Shown: in pieces, positions 50,423-64,000 of the stretch
Numbering within the stretch: position 1 is the first letter of the stretch
Layout: every line of letters starts with the position of its first letter
DNA from: Bugula neritina
Lineage: Eukaryota > Bryozoa > Gymnolaemata > Cheilostomatida > Bugulidae
Length of the DNA: 64,000 bases
Assembly: GCA_964035545.1 (NCBI GenBank)
Contig: OZ037765.1
Location: forward strand, 17,602,698-17,666,697
Direction: 5' to 3'
Made by a program: the position numbers and the translations under genes
Notes under the pieces: model-generated
Database searches by the model: none
Told to the model about the DNA's origin: nothing
Seen by the model: only the letters and a program-made list of their open reading frames with translations

Positions 50423-51709
50423 GTCTCTGTAAACAATCGTCACTTCTAAAGACTTAAATTGAATTAAAACTTGAACTTGCAAGCGTGATTTCGTGATCAC
50501 CCAGTGTACTAGAAAATTGTTATCAAGAAAAATGAAAACTTGAACTGTCACCGAAATAGAAACGTTATAATAAATTTGAGTATGGAACCAAGAATAAAAA
50601 GTTGTGGGAAAGGGACGGATTTTAAATTACATCACACTATGCGCTAAGTCTTTTTTTATGTAATGCAAGAACACGCAACATTTACTAGAACCATATTCAA
50701 TCAAAAGCAGATAACTCCATGATGCGAATTAGCATTTTACCTCTGCACAGGAAGGTTGGTGGAACCAAAGAGTGAAAGGTGAAATATACATCACTCTGAG
50801 TGGAACCACTGAAGGGAAAGTATTATATTCCAGCGGGTGGAGCAGCTTCGTCCATTCTATGAACCTAGCCGTTGTACACAGACCTAAAAGGCTAATGTTT
50901 CAATCTCTAAATCAAACCATGGCAAATATTTCTAATTGAACAGTAATTATAACATAATATATTCCATGAAGATTAAGGACTTAAGTTTTTACCATTCCAC
51001 ACCAAAATTTTTAGTGGGATCTTCTCATTCTCAGAGTATGATTTCCTTATCTACAATGATCTACCTTGTAGCTCTAGTTGAGTTTTAAAAAAGTAACTTT
51101 CATTTGAATAGATACACACCGTAGTTAGAAGGCCTAACCACCTGCATGATGACTACAAATATGCTACACTATAATATTACCATTCATCTGTGCAATAGAT
51201 GCAGTACACCAGTAGGTGCAGATAATTACCTAGAAATCCTGAAGGTAATGCACACAATAGCACCAGTATAATTAATGTTCATCCTCAGAGTGATGAACAA
51301 GCAGGCTAGTAGTCAAATGAAGTTGTTTTCCTAACCCCACAATAAAGCTAGCCATCAAAATAGACAAACAAGCACATTAACAGCATGTATTATAAAATCA
51401 TTATAAATTAAATTTACATTATGTAATAACATTAATAAAAGAATATTATGTCCTGGAAGACATTCCAAAAACATACTGCTATAAATATTTTATAAATTGC
51501 AAGACACCTTTGGAACAAAGCAAGTGTAAAAAACTAACAGTATTAACCAATCTTATACACAAACACTCATTACATAGAAACAAATGATGTCAAAAAATTC
51601 CAAATATACGTTTAAAATATAAAATTTCATAGAAAGTATGTCAAAATAGCAAATATACAATAAAGTGAATTAGTACTGGTAAAATGTTGCTATGTCATGT
51701 AACTTCAAA
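50423..51709. other. Interval between GRPEL head and DYRK1 tail
   Basis: This holds the GRPEL promoter and 5' leader on the left and the DYRK1 3' untranslated region on the right. Apart from that I recognise nothing. Confidence 0.6.
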
Positions 51710-57686
<5,977 letters not shown>

Positions 57687-58059
57687 TAATTAAAGTCTAT
57701 AGCAATATTTTTAAATAATAAAAGTTTGTACAACTGAAATCTATTTGAATGTAACGTGCCACTATTTTATGACATGTATAAAGCATTTTATTAAGCCAAT
57801 GTTACTGAACATCACTAATATGAAAAGACTATAATCAAGTATAAATTTAAAGCTTCATAATATATTCGTACTATTGGCCATTATAATCAGGGATATTTCG
57901 ATTGTGCAGCACAAGTAACATAAGTAAATAATGTTGTATACATTGCTATTACACATAAAAATGTCTGAATATAAATTCCAATATTATTCATATTTATTTT
58001 AGTTATTATAAAAACCTACACAATACTAATATATTTTCATATCGGCAATAAATTTACCT

Positions 58060-58150
58060 GTAGCTGCAACAGTAGCAGTGGTGGAGGGATGCAGGTGGTG
58101 TAAGTGGTGGCAGTAGCAGTAATAAGTAATGGAAATGGTATTGCTGACTA
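58060..58150 (-). other. Possible alternative 5' exon of DYRK1
   Basis: On the minus strand a pyrimidine-rich stretch (CCACCACTTACACCACCTGC, CACCACTGCTACTG) ends at GTTGCAGCTACAG|GTAAAT, a good donor. It lies between the probable 5' UTR exon and the first coding exon (57686), whose ATG follows a TTGCTATAG acceptor at 57692. It could be a UTR exon, or simply part of the triplet-rich sequence nearby. Confidence 0.3.
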
Positions 58151-58719
58151 TTATTAAAATCCAAACTAAAGCAAAAACAAGACAGTTGCACATTTAACAT
58201 TTAACTCATATACTCTTATTGCTAAGGAGTCTACCTCAGCAGTTGGAATTTATTTATTAAACCATACACAGTAAATTTATAAGTAATCACATTTAATTGC
58301 AACTTTATTATTATAACTAATAATAAAGTGTTTGTGATATAACTTTTATAAGTTACAACATGAGCATTTTAAATTAAATTCTTAGTTATTTACAGTCACA
58401 GTAATATGGATATAATCATTATTGGCATTACTGCAAACTTTCAGATCAAACTTTTCATTCATGTTAAAAGTAAATATTTGGTAAGACTTTCGATTAACAA
58501 ATACAAGTATTATTACACACTGGGAATAATTAATTTTTTGATCAATAGTTCCAATACCTGTTACAACAAATATTACTACCATCTTTAAGTTTATGTTGGC
58601 CATAGTAAAAATGATAACTTTAAGCAACTTCAAAATAAGGTATTGACTCTTGTCTCTTGATGCTTTCTATTGCAGTAATTATTACTTCAAATTCAACACT
58701 TACAATGACTGAGTAAGTC

Positions 58720-59425
58720 ATTAACACAAATAACTATTGTTATAATAAATACAACTACTAGTACAGTAGTACCACTGCTAATACTAATAGTAAAATGAGT
58801 ACTGTAAGTTAGTAGTAATTATTATTAAGTGACTGTAGGAAATACTAAATATGATTAAGACTAATAGTAAATTCTAAAGCTGTAAAAGTTACCGATGGAG
58901 TCACTGTTAGACTTATACTTATAGAGTTATACTTGTAATATAACCATACAACTATAAGTATAAGTCTAGCATTGACTCTATAAGACATAGGATAGGTTAT
59001 TTCTAGCCGTTGTCTTAAAGTTCAAGCTATAAGTATAACTTATATTTAAAACTTAACTTAAAAGATAACAGCTAAAAATAACTTATTATCATTATGTCTC
59101 ATATATTATAATTTATAATCTAAAAATGTGTATTACTATTAGTATTACTATATTAGTATTAACTATCAAGTATTATGATTATCTATTGATTTTGAATTTG
59201 ATATTGTTAATGTTTTGCTTATGGCAATTACTAATTATTATTATCACTATTGCTATTAGTATTAGCATTAGTATAAGTATTATTAATTTAATTATAATGT
59301 AATGGTAAATTTAAAGTTCAAGTCTTTAACTCAAATTCAAACTGAAAGACAGTCTGAGTCAAAACTCAAAAGTAAATAACTAAATTATAAACTGAAACAA
59401 TCTGCAAGAAAATGCGAGAACTTAC
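58720..59425 (-). repeat. Triplet-rich segment at the start of DYRK1 intron 1
   Basis: Directly after the donor at 59425 the coding strand reads TTTGAATTTGAGTT and GACTTGAACTTTAAATT, then many TACTAATAG/TATTACTA words across about 700 bp, with palindromic ACTTATAAGTATAAGT-type stretches (58905-59045). It is the longest of the four similar segments. Confidence 0.65.
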
Positions 59426-59720
59426 CAATAGATATTATGCAAATACTTTTGCACAATGCAATTATTTATTTCAGTTACAAATGACCAGTAAGCGTGCGAA
59501 AGTCATGCAAAATTATAATTAGGTTGCAAATCGATGAATTCTACACAGCTAACGATTTGCTTAACAAAAACCAATATGGCGGAAATAGAATGGCTCCTTT
59601 TTCGTGTTGCCCAAGAGACGTCATTCAAAACAGGGACGCCACGCCTACAGCAAATCACGAGCGTTTGTAGTATCCCATTGGCTAATTATTATTTGTGTCA
59701 TTAAAACACGTGGGCAACGT
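59426..59720 (-). promoter_or_regulatory. Probable DYRK1 first exon (untranslated) and promoter
   Basis: A strong donor CTATTG|GTAAGT defines an exon end at 59426. Upstream the sequence becomes CpG-richer than its surroundings. It contains a CCAAT box on the minus strand (ATTGG at 59677-59681) and a CACGTG E-box at 59707-59712. The transcription start is probably within 59560-59660, which is inference. Confidence 0.45.
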
Positions 59721-59869
59721 CTAAAAGTGCAGCTGGTATCATAGATTACAAATCGATGTCGGTGCACGAATCGAATTTTGCATACCTACCTGGTAGGCCC
59801 TACACGTATTTATAATTACTGATAAAGCTGACTGCTTCAAGTAAAATAGCAATTAACACACAACCTAGT

Positions 59870-59990
59870 GCTGTATAACAGCAACGCAGACATCAAAGAG
59901 AAGGGACTGGAGATGTGTAGAGGACCTCTAGACGGAGAGGGTCTCAAACTGAACACCTGGAACCGGCTGGTGACACAGCTAGGTTAAGAA
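59870..59990 (+). pseudogene. Possible retroelement coding remnant
   Basis: A short open stretch reads DIKEKGLEMCRGPLDGEGLK then LNTWNRLVTQLG. It resembles the Trp-Arg region that ends many reverse-transcriptase ORFs of non-LTR elements. It is flanked by non-coding AT-rich DNA, so it would be a small fragment. Similarity is by eye only. Confidence 0.25.
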
Positions 59991-60586
59991 TAAAAAAAGA
60001 TGATAGTGAGGAATAGGCTGAACTCCCATAAACAACACCCTTTAAATACATTGGACCAACAATTCACTAAAAAGGGGGATGCAATTCGTGTTATATTCAA
60101 TAAATAAGTCATTTTCTTATAATTGGACATTAACTTTTAGGCAATAACCTGATTTGTGTTTGTGGAAATACAACACATATGTGTCTGTATATTGTTCATA
60201 TTTTATTTTTGAATTTGACGTCAAGTCCAATTCAATAATAAGTTTTATATTTCTTCTAGTGCCTTGTTCTCAAATATTGCAGCCTGAAGTTAGAAGCAAA
60301 AGTTAAAAAGCAAGTTAATTATAAGCCTTTTAAGATTTGATGCATAAATATATTCATATATATGTGTCTTACCAGCCAGTAGTCAATATTTTTTAATCAG
60401 TACATAATATGTTGCGATGAGTTTCAGAAAACAGTTCAAATTTTTAAAAATAACATAGAGGCAAGTATATCCAAAATTTCTGGAAATAATTAATTGTTGT
60501 ATCAACAATAATAAATCATGCCACAATCACAGTAATGTATTCTTTTATTTAATTATTAAATAAGCTCTTTTATTAATCTAAGAGTA

Positions 60587-61900
60587 GGGGAGAGTGGGGC
60601 TAGTTGAACCACATGCTCTAAATTTCCTACCTTAAATAATTACACCATTTTATCTCCTTTACCTAGGAGCATTTTAGGTGAACTACCAAACATATGGAAA
60701 TATATGAAATCAAAACAAAAGTTTTCAGGTGAGCAAGTATTTTTCACATCTTTTGCTTAAAAAATTACTAAACTAAAACTTCATTTTTTCATAAAAGGTT
60801 GCATAACTTCTCAAATTTTATTTATAGATCAGTCAAGTAAATTCAGGCATGTTTTGTCAACATGATCTCAAAGCTGAGAAATAACCTAACGTTACAGAGA
60901 TATCTCATTCACAGCAGATAAATTGATAATAATTTGTAGCATGACAGTGTGGGGCTAGTTGAACCACATAGGAAGTGAGCGGAGTTGAACCAGGTACAAC
61001 TTGCCCCACTAATTATTTTCACTATGCTGATTCTAATTGGGCGCACCAATTTTTGCATTTAAGTTTATATTTTTCTTAATTAATTTTTTTCTGCCCTTAA
61101 TATATAAATCCAAACATACATTTAGTCTTGGAACAAATGATAATGTAGGACAACAGTGTAATTAAACTATTTTGCAAATGTTTTCAGAATGGTGCAAAAT
61201 TACATGCAGAAAACAAACAGGGGAACAGAAAAGGAAAGCTCAACTATACCAATGAATATGGTAAAGCAAGGCAGTGGTGTAATCATCTGCCACTGTTGAA
61301 AGCCTTTAAACAGCGGCCTCGAAAAAAGTTGGCTATGCTTAACCATACCTTGTATTTTCTGGTGTCATACGAGAGGACCCCATTCCATAACTGTAACTTG
61401 TTTGAGGAAGAACTACAAAAAAAAAAGCTTTTGAGATTTCTTACCAATTTGCTGCTGCTGTTTTAAAACCTCTTCTTCATCGCCTATCTTTGAAATGTTA
61501 AATGGTTACAATGACAGATCACAGCCAGAGTTTCTGTTACGTGTTTATGCCAAGTTATTCTGATTTCTTTAATGATTTTTATTGTTAATCTTCAATAAAT
61601 CATTTTTTTCAACTTGCAAAATAAGTAAAACAATTTTTATTATAGGATAAATGGCACTGGTTCAACTTTCACACGGGGCGGTTCAACCTGCCCCCTACCA
61701 GGGCTCGTTGTGCCAAAAAACTTGCAGTCAAAAAATTGGCTCTATCTTAGTGAGTAAAATGTTTATGCATTTAATTTTAATGAACAAAGACAGCAACACA
61801 TGACTGACTTTCATGGTGCTGGTCTTCGGATTGGCAAATATTTTCTTCAAAACCGATCCTCAAAAATGCAATTTCTGGTTCAACTAGCCCCATCCTCCCT
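60587..61900 (+). mobile_element. Pogo-like DNA transposon relic
   Basis: Terminal inverted repeats GGGGAGAGTGGGGCTAGTTG (left) and, reverse-complemented, AGGGAGGATGGGGCTAGTTG (right) are flanked by TA. The GGGGC(A/T)AGTTGAACC word recurs inside at about 60953 and 61680, and as degenerate GGTACAACTTGCCCC at about 60990. At 61190 an ATG begins MVQNYMQKTNRGTEKES, resembling the start of pogo/jerky transposases (an N-terminal basic RKT-RG motif), but the frame then breaks. Catalytic DDE sequence is not seen, so it is a non-autonomous, decayed copy. Confidence 0.7.
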
Positions 61901-62059
61901 TATATCATTATGCTAACAATACAATTAAAACACGATACTCATTTTGATTCATATAAATATTCAAAAAACTAAAACTGAGTAATTTTTGCTACTTATCATG
62001 CTGTGTGGCTCTGAACCTTGTCATAGCTTTACGCTAACAGAGTAACCTTATAACATATT

Positions 62060-62836
62060 CACCGGCTTTCCATGTACCGATCTCAGATCGATCTTAGCGA
62101 GATCGATCCATGGAAAGACGCCAAAGATCGATCTCAGTCGATCTGAGCTGGTCGGTCTGTGGAGCTCGAACTCAGATCGATCTCATATGTCAATAAGACC
62201 ATGGAAAGACGCCAGATCGATCTGAGAAGTAGAAAAAGACTGCGCGCTACAATGTTGTCTGCTAATAAAAATGATAACTTATTGATAATTACTAAGCAAA
62301 GTATAAAATAATTATGATAGCCACCTTTTCAGATGCCAAAAGTTTGACTTTCAGTACGATGATTACGAAAACTCAATTATATGCAGTAGAAGGTAAAAAA
62401 TGGGAGAATTTAAATTGAATTTAAATGACTAATAAAACTTAGTTTCATTAGCTATTTTCTTTGTAATTTTAAGCCTAACAGTCCTGTAAGTTTATTAATA
62501 ATCTGCAAGACAGTCATTAATTTTATATAAGCTGTCAAGCTAAAAAATTAAAATTAATTATTTTAAATTGGCCAAATTACTATACACTGAAAGCTTTGCT
62601 GCGTATAGTTTATAGCTGGGATTAAATTTTAGACTATGACCGTCTTGTTTTCAACAGTAGTAGCTTTAATCACTCAAATAGGTGAACAAATTATACTTTT
62701 AAAGTATCCTTCACTTAAGAGGAGGCAACTTCGCGAGATCGATCTGACACTCTCATGGAAAAACGATCGATCTGAGCACATTTCTCAGATCGATCTCAGC
62801 GAGATCGATCTGAGATCGGTACATGGAAAGCCCGTG
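62060..62836. mobile_element. GATCGATC-rich inverted-repeat element (MITE)
   Basis: The two ends are inverted copies of about 48 bp: CCGGCTTTCCATGTACCGAT on the left, CGGGCTTTCCATGTACCGAT on the right after reverse complement, each followed by CTCAGATCGATCT. The octamer GATCGATC occurs nine times, all in the outer about 150 bp (62086, 62101, 62126, 62175, 62214 and 62737, 62766, 62788, 62803). The middle is plain AT-rich DNA. No clear target duplication and no transposase. Confidence 0.78.
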
Positions 62837-64000
62837 ATTGATTTTGGTCTATTATATAACTAGGGTTAGTAAGCTGAACTGGTGCAAAAGTGAAACCACC
62901 TCTATCTAAATATGGAAGTATGGGCACATGGTACAATAATATGACATGCCTGAGAAAACTTTTTAGATTTTTGTGGGGTATCATCTTATTTGTAAAAATG
63001 AATATAAGCAAATTTTATAAACTCCAATCAATTATTTTCCTAAATGCAGGAGTGCAATATATAAATTCTGCAGAAATACGATATCTTATTTACATGTACA
63101 AAGTTTATGAACATGACAACCAGGGAAGACTTCAAAATGTTCAGTACATTAGGCGTACTGTGATTGGGTGAATAGTTGAGGAAGTACATATCACTAGATC
63201 GTACATATTTCCAGCAGACAAATTTTATAGCTGTAGATGTCATTTCACTATAGCTGCTAAAACAATTTTTCTGTGTTTATTAAAGCACAATTAAAAAACA
63301 TCAGTGTTAGTAGCAGCATCATTTCAGTATGTCTCCATGATTCCTTTTCTGTGTGACAGCCAGTTTTAATATTAATAGTGAGGTTTAGTAGGACCTTAAG
63401 TGCAATTTATAATAATTACATTATTAGGCCCTTATATCCTCTATGGCCTATGCAGTGCAGCTTTTTATCACTATTGTGGTTCATGAAAATCCTATATATG
63501 AAATGCCACAAAATATTTTTAGCACTGCTTAGTTTTACATGATAATAAAATAATCATTACTAGCAATTTCTCACACCATTCCTTACCAAACATCTGTTTA
63601 ATATATTTATTGTATATCAATACAGTATGATTTTCATTTGAATGCTGACCTAAAATTTGCAAACACATACAGTTAGTGCAAGTCAAAAACATACCAAAGT
63701 TAGCAGTGTTGATGTGTGAAAACATGCGCTCTCCATCAATTAAAGAGCTGGTGTGCTTGGAAATCTCTCAAAAATGATATCAATGAGACAGTGATTAAGC
63801 AACTTTAAATGAAATTTATTTCGAAAACATAACTGTGGTACCAACCATGACTCCAACATGACATTAGAAAACATTCAACAACCATTAGTTGCTTATATTT
63901 TACAATTTTTATAATTTAAGAAGTCATCACAGAACAAGTGGACTGCAAAAAATACATACACTCATTATATTGCAACAACAACTTATTTTGCTTTTATTTC
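62837..64000. other. No supported gene
   Basis: Open frames at 62890-63171 (plus) and 63519-63725 (minus) have no recognisable domain. An acceptor-like TTTTAG at about 63650-63656 on the minus strand precedes part of the latter, but nothing supports an exon. No repeat family from the rest of the window is seen. Confidence 0.6.

Noticed and set aside
62636..62863. Open frame inside the GATCGATC element
   Set aside because: The right part is the terminal inverted repeat itself; coding potential is incidental.
63519..63725. Possible terminal exon of a minus-strand gene entering from the right
   Set aside because: Only a weak acceptor and no similarity; insufficient to call.

Overview
The window is AT-rich, intron-dense DNA from an animal nuclear genome. 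Introns are GT-AG, tRNA-derived SINEs and short DNA transposons are scattered through it, and the recognisable proteins are animal ones: DmX-like/rabconnectin-3, the intraflagellar transport GTPase IFT22, a Reeler-domain protein and a DYRK1 (minibrain-type) kinase. I see nothing vertebrate-specific. An invertebrate, perhaps a lophotrochozoan, is my inference; the species cannot be named from this.

Layout. Positions 81-33820 (minus strand) hold most of one giant gene, DMXL (rabconnectin-3 alpha). I resolved 47 coding exons whose phases all join, giving about 2,425 residues; the C-terminal end lies beyond position 1. After its head (33.8-35.4 kb) comes a small two-exon plus-strand gene of unknown function (35422-36323). 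A four-exon Reeler-domain secreted protein (38768-40403, minus) and a six-coding-exon IFT22 gene (41491-44360, minus) follow. PIGK, the catalytic subunit of GPI transamidase, is intronless on the plus strand (47007-48086). It runs tail to tail into GRPEL, the mitochondrial GrpE co-chaperone (48215-50422, minus), with 128 bp between the stop codons. DYRK1 (51710-57686 coding, minus) has a probable 5' untranslated exon near 59.43 kb. The last 4 kb contains no gene I can support, but holds a pogo-like transposon relic and a GATCGATC-rich inverted-repeat element.

The genes are mostly unrelated housekeeping functions: V-ATPase regulation, ciliary transport, GPI anchoring, mitochondrial import and folding, and kinase signalling. 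No pathway cluster is evident.

The most interesting observations are: (1) a recurring (TATTAC/TATTAG)-type triplet-rich segment in the first intron of three minus-strand genes and in a putative first intron of a fourth; (2) an intronless PIGK whose protein stops just before the usual C-terminal membrane helix; (3) a 15-bp tandem array carrying 11 exact TGACTCA (AP-1-type) sites in a DMXL intron; (4) a second, phase-compatible candidate exon in IFT22; (5) the unrecognised small gene at 35.4-36.3 kb; and (6) several MITE/SINE families. All gene models come from reading the sequence by eye; exon borders were accepted only where GT-AG and reading phase both agreed.
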